A DNA stretch of 64,000 nt from Clostridium_I sp047718555 (GCF_047718555.1 NZ_JBDNRK010000001.1:120559-184558), one strand, 5' to 3'. Counted from the stretch's first letter, positions 27,735 to 37,215 are shown. Numbers and translations are program-made. Notes: generated from the sequence alone by a model not told the origin.

Positions 27735-27987
27735 TTTTTCGTACTCCAATCCAGCTTCTTTCTTCTATAGATAGTTCCTTATTATTTGTACTGTAAACAT
27801 ATAACTCTCTATTTTTATCCTTTTTACGCTTTTCAGCATATTCTTTCAATGCGTCATTTCCTTTTTCAAAAACATTGACAACTGAAAGATCATCAACAAC
27901 TCTTTTTCCTGCTTCAGAATGTGCCTCTAAAGCTTCGAATAATATCCATTTTTCAGAATAGATTTTTCTTACTTCTTCCCATTTCAT
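27727..27987 (-). CDS. Small soluble protein paired with the aspartic protease
   Basis: Eighty-six charged residues beginning MKWEEVRKIYSEKWILFEAL, with EAGKRVVDDLSVVNVFEKG in the middle. No membrane segment. Family name not recalled, but short proteins of this WEEVRKxYPxKWVLIEA pattern are found directly before retropepsin-like genes in Firmicutes, exactly as here (8-base overlap). It may be a partner, inhibitor or substrate of the protease. GGAGTG precedes its ATG. The gene is intact whereas its partner is truncated. Confidence 0.65.
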   Translation of the reverse strand: MKWEEVRKIYSEKWILFEALEAHSEAGKRVVDDLSVVNVFEKGNDALKEYAEKRKKDKNRELYVYSTNNKELSIEERSWIGVRKNG

Positions 27988-28123
27988 TCAAAACACTCCT
28001 CTCAAGCAAGCTTTCTCATTACTGTCTACAGTATATCACATATTAATTAATTTCCTAGATACATTTTACAACCTAAAACTATGCAGTTCCATATTAGTAT
28101 ATTCTTCCTAAATACATTTATCA

Positions 28124-29728
28124 TTAGCTATTTACTTTAGTAAAAATATCAAACAAGCTTGCATTCTTTTCCAATGGATTATTCAGTTTTACTTGAAAGC
28201 CTAACATCCCATCTTTATTGTCTTTTATTGAAATTTTATTAATCAATATTTGTATATCCTCATTATTAATTTCCTGTTTTTCTAAAATTTTGTCTAACAA
28301 AACTATCATATGTTTTAGTAATAGCTTTGCATCTTTACTTATTTTATTAATATCTACTAAGCTATCTATTTGTTTTTCTAATAATAAAATTTTTTCACTG
28401 TTCTCTTTTGTCAGTTCTTTAAACAAATCTTCTGTAATTAAATTTCTCGCAAGCTGTTTAGCATACTCTTTTATTTCATTTTTAAAATTTGTTACTTCAT
28501 ATTGTATTTTATAAATTTCCTTAGAATAATTGATTTTTTCATCATCAAAATTTTCAATAAAATCAGCTATTTCAAAAACATTTTTCTTCACAATATTCTT
28601 CACACTTTTTAAATAATTACATAACATAATATCTATATCTTTTTCTTTTATCCTATGAGAAGAACAAACATTATTTCCATATCTGTGATAAGCATTGCAC
28701 ACATACTCAACATATTTTTTGTCATTATAAGATCGATTCTTAGCTACAAAACTAGCTCCACAATCTCCACATATTAATAATCCTGCGTATTTGTGCCTTC
28801 TTAAGTTTTGAATGTTTTTATCCTTATTATTCGATTTATTTTTCTTTATATCTTGAACTTTTCCCCATATCTCATCTGTTATTATAGATGGATAAAATCC
28901 CTTGTGAATAATATGTTCTTCTCTTGGTAATCTTTTCTTATATCTATAAATTACGGATCTTTCTGATACTCCACATCTTAAAATCCCTATATAAGCTTCA
29001 TTTTCAAGTATTGTTGAAATAGTTCTATCACTCCATAGATCTTTTCCAATCCATTTTTTCCCTGGTTGATATACTTTACCATATATTTGTTTCTGATACC
29101 AAGATGGCGTGTGAATACCCTGTAAAGTCAATAACAAAGCTATTTTTTTTATTCCATTACCATCAATATATAAATTATATATTTTTCTCACAATTTCAGC
29201 ACATTCATGATTTATTTCTATTTCCTTTGTTTTTATATCTTTCTTGTATCCAAATGGTGGTATTATAACTAATCCATCCTTTTGCTTTTGTTTAAAACCA
29301 GCTTTTATTTTTTTACTGATATCTTCAACATATTGTTCATTTAACATTTGTTTAAAGTTAATTAGCATGTAATCATTATCATTAAAATTATCAAAACCTT
29401 CTGTTATAGATATAACCCTGACATTTAATCGCCTTAGATATTCTAAAAAAATTGAAGAATAAACCTTGTTTCTTCCTATTCTTGATAAATCCTTAGTAAG
29501 AACAATATCTACCTCTCCATTTTCTACTTCTTTTATTAATTCTTCTATTCCTTTTCTATTAAAATTCGTTCCTGATACATTATTATCCTCAAAAATTTTA
29601 ATTAAATTATATCCATTGTTTTCTGCATAATCTGTAAGAATCCTCTTTTGATTTTGTAGTGAATTTTGATTTTTATCTCCATCATTAGATAATCTAACAT
29701 ATCCATAGGCTCTTCTTTTACTACTCAT
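28124..29728 (-). CDS. Large serine recombinase
   Basis: A 534-residue site-specific recombinase. The N-terminal resolvase domain has catalytic Ser14 in AYGYVRLSNDG, then QNQKRILTDYA and LTKDLSRIGRNKVYSS. The recombinase domain follows at about 165-290 (IPPFGYKKD, WSDRTISTILENEAYIG). A zinc beta-ribbon lies near 315-370 (LLICGDCGASFVAK ... YVCNAYHR ... VCSSH), and a coiled coil near 390-460. Such enzymes integrate phages and ICEs or excise intervening elements. No phage or ICE genes adjoin it; it sits alone, 72 bp from tRNA-Leu, and may be the survivor of a deleted element. ATG follows GGAG. Confidence 0.93.
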   Translation of the reverse strand: MSSKRRAYGYVRLSNDGDKNQNSLQNQKRILTDYAENNGYNLIKIFEDNNVSGTNFNRKGIEELIKEVENGEVDIVLTKDLSRIGRNKVYSSIFLEYLRRLNVRVISITEGFDNFNDNDYMLINFKQMLNEQYVEDISKKIKAGFKQKQKDGLVIIPPFGYKKDIKTKEIEINHECAEIVRKIYNLYIDGNGIKKIALLLTLQGIHTPSWYQKQIYGKVYQPGKKWIGKDLWSDRTISTILENEAYIGILRCGVSERSVIYRYKKRLPREEHIIHKGFYPSIITDEIWGKVQDIKKNKSNNKDKNIQNLRRHKYAGLLICGDCGASFVAKNRSYNDKKYVEYVCNAYHRYGNNVCSSHRIKEKDIDIMLCNYLKSVKNIVKKNVFEIADFIENFDDEKINYSKEIYKIQYEVTNFKNEIKEYAKQLARNLITEDLFKELTKENSEKILLLEKQIDSLVDINKISKDAKLLLKHMIVLLDKILEKQEINNEDIQILINKISIKDNKDGMLGFQVKLNNPLEKNASLFDIFTKVNS

Positions 29729-29800
29729 TTCTCCTCCAAAAAAATAAAATCACAGAATAAGCATTATTATATGCATATTTCATGATTTTATTATACATTT

Positions 29801-29886
29801 TGGTGCGAGAGACGGGATTTGAACCCGTACACCCTATGGACACTACCCCCTCAAAGTAGCCTGTCTGCCAGTTCCAGCACTCTCGC
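29801..29886 (-). tRNA. tRNA-Leu (GAG)
   Basis: The 86-nt minus-strand gene includes an encoded CCA. Acceptor arms GCGAGAG / CTCTCGC pair fully. The anticodon arm CTACT-TTGAGGG-GGTAG gives anticodon GAG, reading CUU/CUC. A long variable arm (TGTCC ... ) and GGTTCAAATCC T-loop identify a class II leucine tRNA. D-loop contains the usual AACTGGCAGAC. Confidence 0.93.
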
Positions 29887-30199
29887 TTATATTAAATTTC
29901 CTATGATTTTTACTAATAACAACTATCTTAATTACATAGTCTGTCCGCCTACTGTAAACAACCATGGTATAAATTATATTATATAGATTTACTTTAGTCA
30001 ATAGTTTTTTATCTATGGGATTAATTTTCAAAGCCTAACTAGATCATAGTTAATAAAGCATACAATATCTTTGCACATAAAATTAACTACTATGGAAATA
30101 ATTTTTTCAACTTAAAAGACTAATTATTTTTATTGTGCAGTATTTATAAATGGTTTTCTAGGTTACATACAGAATTGAAGATTATAATCAATATCAATT
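29887..30199. other. Upstream region of tRNA-Leu
   Basis: AT-rich. No gene seen. A frame crossing the tRNA on the minus strand is a chance reading. Confidence 0.4.
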
Positions 30200-30997
30200 T
30201 CATATATTTCTATCTAATATAAATTTTTCTATACCTACTGCTATTCCATCATTTTCAACTTCATCGGTTACTTCTTTAGCATAATTTTTCACTTGGTCAC
30301 TAGCATTTCCCATAGCAATTCCACACCCAACTGTTTTTAGCATTTCTATATCATTTTTACCGTCTCCAAAGGCATAGCTATTATTTATTGGAATGTTTAA
30401 ATGCTCTAATACTTTTATTATTCCAGATGCTTTTGTGTCTTTTTTAGAATAAAATTCAAAAACGTTAGGTGAGGAATTATGAATATAATCATATTCTTCA
30501 TTTTCCAGTGATAGACAATAGTCTGTCCCTTCTTTATTTTTACACAACATTTCTATCTTATAGGTAGCGATATCATCAATATTATATTCACTTTTTATAT
30601 ATTTCCTAGGTATATAGAAACTATCATAATATGAATATAACTCTCTATACTTTTCCTTTATATATGAATATACTTCTCCTTGCAATATATATTGGACATC
30701 AAATTTTTCAAAGTCATAAATTAATTTCTTTACAAAATTTTTATTAATTTGTTGTTTATATATTGATTTGTTTTCAACTATTACTTGTGCTCCATTGGTG
30801 AGTACAAAGCCATCAAAACCAAAGTCTAGTAGTTCTTTATATATAAATGCATAGGGTCTACCTGTTGCAATAAAAACATAATTTCCTTCATTCTGTAATG
30901 TCTTAATACATTTTTTTACTCTTGGACTAATTTCATTTATACCCTTTAAGCAGTCTATTAATGTTCCGTCTATATCAAAAAATATTGCTTTCTTCAT
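30200..30997 (-). CDS. Cof-type HAD-IIB phosphatase
   Basis: A 265-residue haloacid dehalogenase hydrolase. Motif I FFDIDGTLID holds nucleophile Asp8 and acid Asp10; motif II is VFIATGRP; motif IV FGDGKNDIEML lies near 215, and GIAMGNASDQVKNYAKEVT completes the Cof signature. The cap between residues 85 and 185 is type IIB. These enzymes dephosphorylate sugar phosphates or cofactors such as FMN and PLP; specificity cannot be read from sequence. Length is normal, and it is transcribed alone. Confidence 0.92.
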   Translation of the reverse strand: MKKAIFFDIDGTLIDCLKGINEISPRVKKCIKTLQNEGNYVFIATGRPYAFIYKELLDFGFDGFVLTNGAQVIVENKSIYKQQINKNFVKKLIYDFEKFDVQYILQGEVYSYIKEKYRELYSYYDSFYIPRKYIKSEYNIDDIATYKIEMLCKNKEGTDYCLSLENEEYDYIHNSSPNVFEFYSKKDTKASGIIKVLEHLNIPINNSYAFGDGKNDIEMLKTVGCGIAMGNASDQVKNYAKEVTDEVENDGIAVGIEKFILDRNI

Positions 30998-31250
30998 AAT
31001 TCTTCCCCTTTATTATTTATTTAGTTATAAAAAAATAAATAGTAAGTCAAAAATAGATCCGCGTTCTAACTAGTTATTTACCAACCCTATCTAAAATTAT
31101 ACCATATTATTCTATGTAATCAATTACAAAAATATTTTAATTGAAGCATTTTATAAATAATAAATTATTTAATCTTGAAGGTATAATTCCATTTAATTTA
31201 TCCACAAGTAAGCTTCATTGATATCCTGAAAAATTCACTTGAAATTTAAA

Positions 31251-31411
31251 AATGAGCTTCAATACTTTATATTTCAGTATTAAAGTTCATCTTTAAGTTA
31301 TTTATCCGATGACTAGTCGCTGTAATACTCCAACCTTTAAAGGTGAAGATAACAGCGACACGTCCCTGGATAATTCATCTAAACTTGAAGGGAGTACAAA
31401 CTCCCTCCAAG
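31251..31411. ncRNA. Candidate structured element: three successive stem-loops
   Basis: First stem AATGAGCTTCAATACT / AGTATTAAAGTTCAT (31251-31292). Second is a nested structure: TTATCC (31302) pairs GGATAA (31368), GTCGCTGT (31316) pairs ACAGCGAC (31352), and ACCTTTAAAGGT lies at the tip. Third stem is CTTGAAGGGAGT / ACTCCCTCCAAG (31384-31411). None is followed by a T-tract. It could be a structured RNA, a riboswitch-like relic or a small transposable palindrome. No known class recognised, and the strand is unknown. Confidence 0.4.
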
Positions 31412-31453
31412 TAAGATTCATTGATAATATTAATTTAAAAGCTTCTTTTCAAA

Positions 31454-32008
31454 CTACTCATTACTATACAGCCACTTATATATGTTATAATTCACCCTTA
31501 TTTTCTTTACATACTTGTCTGTCTCTGGGAATGGTATATAATGAAGATTTTTTCCATCTTTTGAATGTTCCATATTGTTTAACCAGGACTTAACGTTTCC
31601 TCTGCCGCCATTATAAGCAGCTGCTACCAAATCCCAAGTACTGAATTCTTGCTTTAGATTATTTAAGTACCAGCATCCCATTCTTATGTTATATTCAGGA
31701 TCATAGAGCTTTTCAGTGCTAAAATCTTTGAGGCCCATTTTTTCCGCTGCCCACGTTCCTGTTTCCGGAGTTATTTGCATTATTCCATAGGCATTTTTAT
31801 TTGATTTAGCATTTGGATTATAATTGCTTTCTGTTTTTGCAATAGCTGCCACATAATAGGGATCTAAATTATACTTACTAGAATATTCATATATATATTT
31901 AGAATATTTTATAGGATAATAATGTCTACCTATTGTTTTTACATTTAATGCTGCTATAATAATTATCACTACTACTATAAATGTAAGCAGCAAACTTTTT
32001 CCTCTCAT
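31454..32008 (-). CDS. Lytic transglycosylase (SLT domain)
   Basis: A 184-residue cell-wall enzyme anchored by an N-terminal membrane segment (residues 6-24, SLLLTFIVVVIIIIAALNV). The rest is a soluble lytic transglycosylase domain: IAKTESNYNPNAKS with catalytic Glu near 63, NAYGIMQITPETGTWAAEK, and VAAAYNGGRGNVKSWL. It cleaves the MurNAc-GlcNAc bond of peptidoglycan to form anhydromuropeptides. It lies 9 bp after coaE and is probably in one operon with polA and coaE, an arrangement I have seen in clostridia. Confidence 0.92.
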   Translation of the reverse strand: MRGKSLLLTFIVVVIIIIAALNVKTIGRHYYPIKYSKYIYEYSSKYNLDPYYVAAIAKTESNYNPNAKSNKNAYGIMQITPETGTWAAEKMGLKDFSTEKLYDPEYNIRMGCWYLNNLKQEFSTWDLVAAAYNGGRGNVKSWLNNMEHSKDGKNLHYIPFPETDKYVKKIRVNYNIYKWLYSNE

Positions 32009-32017
32009 TCTTTCCTC

Positions 32018-32614
32018 CTATAATATATCTAGCGATGTCAACAATTTTTTAACCTGAGTCTCAGTATAATCTATATCAACACTGGTATCTATTACAATAT
32101 CTACATGCTTCTTCTTTTCATCTAAGGGCATCTGTGCATTTATTCTGTTCATTACCTGATCTAAACTCATCTTATCTCTGTCCATAACTCTTTTAATTTG
32201 AGTCTCCTTGTCAACCCATACTAAAACATTAATATCCATATCATTATTTATACCTGTTTCAATTAAAATTGGAGCATCTAGAATACATATATTTTCTTTT
32301 AGATCCTCATATAGCTTCATATGCTTAAATATATCCTTTTTTATATAGGGCATTATAATTTCCTCTAGTCTCTTTCTTTTAATTTCCGAGGTAAATACGT
32401 AATCTCCTAATTTTCTTCTTAAGAGCCTTCCGTCTTCATCAAAAAACTCACTGCCGAATTCATTTTTTATCTCCTCCAATAGTTCAGGATACAGATTTAA
32501 AACTTCTCTTGCAACAACATCCGCATCTATCACTGGAATAGATCTTTCCTTAAACATTCTGGCCACAGTACTCTTTCCACTTCCAATACCGCCTGTAAGT
32601 CCTACCTTTAACAT
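32018..32614 (-). CDS. coaE: Dephospho-CoA kinase
   Basis: A 198-residue kinase for the final step of coenzyme A synthesis, phosphorylating the 3'-hydroxyl of dephospho-CoA. P-loop GLTGGIGSGKSTVARMF lies at residues 5-21. PVIDADVVAREVL holds the base-binding Asp. The lid and CoA-binding part has VLDAPILIETGIN, VWVDKETQIKRVMDRD and VIDTSVDI. It is 27 bp downstream of polA and 9 bp upstream of the transglycosylase gene; polA-coaE linkage is common in Firmicutes. Full length. Confidence 0.96.
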   Translation of the reverse strand: MLKVGLTGGIGSGKSTVARMFKERSIPVIDADVVAREVLNLYPELLEEIKNEFGSEFFDEDGRLLRRKLGDYVFTSEIKRKRLEEIIMPYIKKDIFKHMKLYEDLKENICILDAPILIETGINNDMDINVLVWVDKETQIKRVMDRDKMSLDQVMNRINAQMPLDEKKKHVDIVIDTSVDIDYTETQVKKLLTSLDIL

Positions 32615-32641
32615 AACCCATCATCCTCAATTCTTAATTCA

Positions 32642-35254
32642 TTATTTTGCTTCGTACCATGTTTCCCCTATATTTATATCTACTTCTAATGGAACCTTTA
32701 ATTCTATTGCATTTTCCATTTCATCCTTAACCAGTTTTTTTACTTTCTCTAGTTCATCCTTATATACGTTCAAAATAAGTTCATCATGAACCTGAAGTAT
32801 AATAGTGCTCTTTAATTTTTCCTTCCTAAGTCTTTCATATACCTTTACCATTGCAAGTTTAATTATATCTGCTGCACTTCCCTGTATAGGGGTATTCATG
32901 GCAAGTCTTTCACCAAAGGAAGCTACCATTTTATTTCTTGCCTTTATTTCTGGAATATATCTTCTTCTATTTAATATAGTTGTAACATATAGTTCTTCCT
33001 TTGCCTTAACAACAATATCTTCCAGATATTTTTTTACATTAGGATATCTTGCAAAATAGGTATCTATATATTCTTTCGCTTTACTTTTTGTTATTTTAAG
33101 GTCTTGTGCAAGACTAAAATCTCCTATGCCGTAAACTATACCAAAATTAACTGCCTTTGCATTACTTCTCATAAGTGGTGTCACCTGTTCAATTGGCACA
33201 TTAAATACCTCTGATGCAGTTTTAGTGTGTATATCACTATGATGTTTAAAGGCGTTTATTAGATTTTCATCATCGGCAATATGAGCAAGCACTCTTAGTT
33301 CTATTTGCGAATAATCTCCAGACAAAATTACACATTCAGAACTGTCAGGTATGAATACTTTCCTTATCTCTCTTCCCATTTCATGTTTTATAGGTATATT
33401 CTGAAGGTTAGGTTCTGTACTTGAAAGTCTTCCCGTAGTTGTAACTGTTTGATTAAAGCTAGAGTGTATTTTATCATCCACATCAATAACAGTTTTTAAA
33501 CCCTCCACATAAGTAGAATACAATTTTGTAAGCTGTCTATAATAAGTTATTTTATCTATAATAGGATGCTTATCCCTTAACTTTTCCAGTACTTCTGCAT
33601 TGGTGGAATAACCTGTTTTTGTCTTTTTAACCACAGGTAAATCAAGCTTTTCAAATAAAATTTTACCAAGCTGCTTTGGAGAGCTTATATTAAACTCCTC
33701 TCCAGAAATACTATAGATTTCCTCCCGAGTCTGCTGTATTTTTTCACTGAATTGCTCTCCCAATTCATTAAGCTTTACCCTGTCAACCTTAAAGCCCCTA
33801 CCTTCCATAGCAGAAAGTACTTCTATTAATGGTTCTTCCACAGTGTAAAATAGTTCTTCCATATTTAAAAGTTTAATCTTTGCACTTAAATCTTCATATA
33901 TAGCTTTTAGATATTGCACTTCTTTTACTCTAAGGAGCTCATCTTCATCCTTTATATCTATATTTAAGCTATCCCTTATTAAGCCATTTAATTTATATTC
34001 GCTTTTAGCGGGGTCAATAAGATAAGCCGCTATTTTTGTGTCAAAAATCAGCCCCTTTAATGAAATGCCTATTTTATCAAGTATAGTATAAGATATTTTA
34101 GCATCATGAATTATTTTATCTATTTCTTCATTCTCAAAAACCGATTTTAAAATTAGTTTCAATTCCTCTGAGTCAGTTTTAAAAATCTGATCATAGTCAA
34201 TTATATAGTTTTTATCCTGTAGATTCACATATATTTTCTTTATAGCACTTTTAGAATATACATTCTCATTCTCATTTTCAAACAGAAGATACATAGTGTC
34301 TTTTGATGAAGAGGCCAGACTTTTAATTCCTTCTATGGTATCCACCACTTTATAATCCACTTTTACTTCAATTACATCCTCTTCCTGCTCTGAATCAGGA
34401 ATTTTATTCATGAGACTTTTGAATTCAAGCTTTAAAAACATTTCCCTTACAGCTTTTACATCAAAACTGTCTTTTGATTTTATAGCCTCTAAATCTATTT
34501 CTATTGGAACACTGGTAATTATAGTTGCCAACTTCTTACTGAATACTGCCTGTTCCCTATACTCCATGAGATTTTCCTTAATCTTTTTTCCACTTATATT
34601 TTCTATGTTCATAAGAACATTTTCCACACTGCCATATTCTTTTATAAGCTTAAGAGCCGTTTTTTCTCCAATGCCAGGTACTCCAGGAATGTTGTCTGAG
34701 CTGTCACCCATAAGTCCTTTTACATCTATAAACTGCTTAGGAGTAACACCATAGTCCTGAAGCATTCTGGCCTTATCATAAATTTCCTTTTCCGTCATAC
34801 CCTTTTTATTTATAACTATCTTTACATTATCCTCTGCCAGTTGAAGTGCATCTCTATCCCCTGTAACTATATAAACTTCTATTCCACGATCTCTTGAAAA
34901 GGAAGCCAGGGTTCCTATCAAATCGTCTGCTTCAAATCCCTCAATTTCAAATATGTTTATAGCCAGCTTTTCTAGAAGTTCCTTAACTACTGGAAATTGT
35001 TCTGCAAGCTCTGGCGGCATTTTCTTCCTTCCAGCCTTATAATCTTTGTACTCCTTATGTCTAAAAGTAGGAGCTTTTTTATCAAAGGTTGTGACTATGT
35101 AATCAGGCTTTAATTCCTCTCTCATTTTAAATAACATATTTATAAAACCATAAATAGCATTTGTATTTAAGCCCTCTGCATTATTAAGGGCAGGTATTGC
35201 ATAGAAAGCTCTGTTCATAAGACTATTGCCATCTAATATAAGCAATCTTTCCAT
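32642..35254 (-). CDS. polA: DNA polymerase I
   Basis: An 870-residue repair and Okazaki-fragment polymerase. The N-terminal 5' nuclease (1-290) has FDKKAPTFRHKEYKDYK, EADDLIGTLA, GDRDALQLA and GVPGIGEKTA (H3TH). The middle exonuclease-like domain (300-470) seems degenerate: where proofreading enzymes have a D-x-E motif, this one reads YLLFENENE, as in Bacillus-type Pol I, so proofreading is probably absent. The polymerase domain (480-870) is intact: motif A SGDYSQIELRVLAHI, motif B RSNAKAVNFGIVYGI and motif C LQVHDELIL. It heads the polA-coaE-transglycosylase cluster. Confidence 0.96.
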   Translation of the reverse strand: MERLLILDGNSLMNRAFYAIPALNNAEGLNTNAIYGFINMLFKMREELKPDYIVTTFDKKAPTFRHKEYKDYKAGRKKMPPELAEQFPVVKELLEKLAINIFEIEGFEADDLIGTLASFSRDRGIEVYIVTGDRDALQLAEDNVKIVINKKGMTEKEIYDKARMLQDYGVTPKQFIDVKGLMGDSSDNIPGVPGIGEKTALKLIKEYGSVENVLMNIENISGKKIKENLMEYREQAVFSKKLATIITSVPIEIDLEAIKSKDSFDVKAVREMFLKLEFKSLMNKIPDSEQEEDVIEVKVDYKVVDTIEGIKSLASSSKDTMYLLFENENENVYSKSAIKKIYVNLQDKNYIIDYDQIFKTDSEELKLILKSVFENEEIDKIIHDAKISYTILDKIGISLKGLIFDTKIAAYLIDPAKSEYKLNGLIRDSLNIDIKDEDELLRVKEVQYLKAIYEDLSAKIKLLNMEELFYTVEEPLIEVLSAMEGRGFKVDRVKLNELGEQFSEKIQQTREEIYSISGEEFNISSPKQLGKILFEKLDLPVVKKTKTGYSTNAEVLEKLRDKHPIIDKITYYRQLTKLYSTYVEGLKTVIDVDDKIHSSFNQTVTTTGRLSSTEPNLQNIPIKHEMGREIRKVFIPDSSECVILSGDYSQIELRVLAHIADDENLINAFKHHSDIHTKTASEVFNVPIEQVTPLMRSNAKAVNFGIVYGIGDFSLAQDLKITKSKAKEYIDTYFARYPNVKKYLEDIVVKAKEELYVTTILNRRRYIPEIKARNKMVASFGERLAMNTPIQGSAADIIKLAMVKVYERLRKEKLKSTIILQVHDELILNVYKDELEKVKKLVKDEMENAIELKVPLEVDINIGETWYEAK

Positions 35255-35538
35255 AATTTAATCACTTCTCCAATCCAGGATTTCATTTATTTAAATAAAA
35301 CTCAGGCATAAGGAAATAAGCTAACATACTGATTAGTTATTTATTTGAATATACCTTGGCATAATACTAAAGTATATATTATCACATTTATTATGTATAA
35401 CAAAGCTACGAATAGTCAGATATAACATATTCCATAAAATTCACAGTATATTTATTTTACAAATTAAGCATATTCATTATAATATTTATTATAGACCATA
35501 ATACAATAAATAAAAACTTAGAAATCGAGGTGTTATAC

Positions 35539-36186
35539 TTGATAAAAGATGACTATAGTGCTAAAATCTCCCAAGAATTCCTTTCTCTTGTAAAGCAGAT
35601 AAAAAATTTAAAAACCTTAAAATTGGAAGCTTTCTCTCTAATTGATACAGCTTTCAAAAGATTTCTTGGATTTAGTTCAAGTTTTGTAAATTCTGTTTCT
35701 GAAAAAGATTTACTAAATCTTATGAAAAAAAATGATGAAATTCAAGGGATACAATGTGCCATTGCTGCTGCACTTCTATTTGAAGAGGGGAATATTTTTT
35801 ATAACGAAGAAAAATATAATGAAGCCTATTTCAGATATTCAAAGGCTTTTAATTTAGTTTCAGCTATATTTACACTAAAGCTGGAGTGTGAATTAGAAGG
35901 CTATAAAGAGCTCTCACTGGAAATTGGTGATGCTGTTGAAAACTTTGAGACCACATCAGAAGATAAGAAAAAACTCTTTAATTTTTATAAATCTTTAGGA
36001 GCATTTTCTAAAGCCGAAGATCATCTATATGAACTTGTAAAAGATGCTGATAACAAAGATTTTACAGAGAATGAACTTAAAGAATTTTACTTGGAACTTC
36101 TAAACAAAAGTAATGAGGATTTAATAAAAGGTAATCTTCCAAGAAATGAAATTTTAGAAGCTCTGAATACTTATGAAAATAATTAA
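35539..36186 (+). CDS. DUF6483-like helical protein
   Basis: A 215-residue all-helical cytoplasmic protein. TTG at 35539 is chosen as start because GAGG (35527-35530) lies 8 bases before it; the GTG at 35530 overlaps that site. Starts MIKDDYSAKISQEFLSLVKQI, then a FKRFLGFSS segment and a TPR-like helical pair (FEEGNIFYNEEKYNEAYFRY). This resembles DUF6483 proteins, of unknown function. It lies alone, divergent from polA, and ends at a strong bidirectional terminator. Confidence 0.6.
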   Translation: MIKDDYSAKISQEFLSLVKQIKNLKTLKLEAFSLIDTAFKRFLGFSSSFVNSVSEKDLLNLMKKNDEIQGIQCAIAAALLFEEGNIFYNEEKYNEAYFRYSKAFNLVSAIFTLKLECELEGYKELSLEIGDAVENFETTSEDKKKLFNFYKSLGAFSKAEDHLYELVKDADNKDFTENELKEFYLELLNKSNEDLIKGNLPRNEILEALNTYENN

Positions 36187-36245
36187 AATAAGCTATCCTA
36201 AAATGTACTAATATGCACTTTAGAGATAGCCTTATTATTTTTCTA
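36186..36245. terminator. Bidirectional terminator
   Basis: Long stem AATAAGCTATCCTAAAATG / CACTTTAGAGATAGCCTTATT with an AT loop, followed by ATTTTTC on the plus strand and A-rich DNA on the other side. It serves the DUF6483-like gene and possibly the convergent FAH-family gene. Confidence 0.75.
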
Positions 36246-36315
36246 TGCTTATAAAAATCAAACTGCAAATTTAGTAAAAATTTTTTATACTAGTATCTTA
36301 ATTAGTTATTCTATT

Positions 36316-37215
36316 TTAAATTTCCACCACTTTATTTTTCAAGCTGCCTATATTCTCAATAAAACATTCTACTATATCTCCATCTTTAAGTACCTTTACA
36401 GGATCAAAGCCCATACCCACTCCACTAGGTGTGCCTGTAGCTATTATGTCTCCTGCTTTTAAAGTTAGCCCTTTGGACAAATCACTTATGATATATGGTA
36501 TATTAAAAATAAGCTTTTTAGTATTAGAATTCTGTCTTAATTCATCATTTACTTTAGAGCCTATGTTTAGTTCCACAGGAAATGGTATTTCACTTTTGTG
36601 TACAATAGCAGGTCCCATAGGACAGAAAGTATCCAAACTTTTTCCTTTAAACCACTGAGTATGTTTTCCTTGAAGATCTCTAGCTGAAATATCATTTACT
36701 ATAGTATAGCCAAATATATAATCCTCTGCCTCTTCTTCTTTTATGTTTGAACCATCTTTTCCTATTATAATAGCAAGTTCAGCTTCATAATCTACCTGCT
36801 GCGTAACCTTTGTAGAAAATTTTATACTATCACCTTGTCCTATAGCCGGAGAGGCAACCTTAGTAAAATATATAGGATTCTCTGGCACATCTGTTCCTGT
36901 TATCCTAGTTATTTTAACCTCTTTTGCATGCTCTACATAATTTTTTCCAAGACAAAATACATTTCTTTCAGGATATGGTATAGGCGCAGATATTTTTACA
37001 CTGCTCAAGGCAATATTAGACAAATTATCTCTCTTTAAAAATTCATTTATTTTCTCTAACTTATTACCATCTGCATATCTAATAAATTCTATCATAGTTT
37101 TAGGTTGATTTTCTTCTCCAATATTTTTAAATATGTACTGAAAATCTACAATATAATCATCCTTTAAGACTCCTATACTTTCCTGTCCTTCTTTTACATA
37201 AGTAACGAATCTCAT
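36316..37215 (-). CDS. Fumarylacetoacetate hydrolase family protein
   Basis: A 299-residue metal-dependent hydrolase/decarboxylase-like protein. The N-terminal 70 residues form the small domain. The FAH core has NVFCLGKNYVEHAKE, DYEAELAIIIGKDG with metal-binding acids, GYTIVNDISARDLQGKHTQW, KSLDTFCPMGPAIV and IATGTPSGVGMGF. Family members act on acylpyruvates or oxaloacetate (tautomerase or decarboxylase), and the exact substrate cannot be assigned. Start ATG follows GGAGGAC. Monocistronic. Confidence 0.92.
   Translation of the reverse strand: MRFVTYVKEGQESIGVLKDDYIVDFQYIFKNIGEENQPKTMIEFIRYADGNKLEKINEFLKRDNLSNIALSSVKISAPIPYPERNVFCLGKNYVEHAKEVKITRITGTDVPENPIYFTKVASPAIGQGDSIKFSTKVTQQVDYEAELAIIIGKDGSNIKEEEAEDYIFGYTIVNDISARDLQGKHTQWFKGKSLDTFCPMGPAIVHKSEIPFPVELNIGSKVNDELRQNSNTKKLIFNIPYIISDLSKGLTLKAGDIIATGTPSGVGMGFDPVKVLKDGDIVECFIENIGSLKNKVVEI

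Noticed and set aside
28008..28123. CCTAGATACATTT and CCTAAATACATTT as attachment-site repeats of the recombinase
   Set aside because: Too short, both on the same side of the gene and not at the other boundary.
29843..30031. Minus-strand frame across tRNA-Leu
   Set aside because: Runs through the tRNA gene; the tRNA explains the sequence.
31309..31593. Plus-strand frame of 94 codons
   Set aside because: Covers the stem-loop element and the antisense of the transglycosylase gene; no ribosome-binding site.
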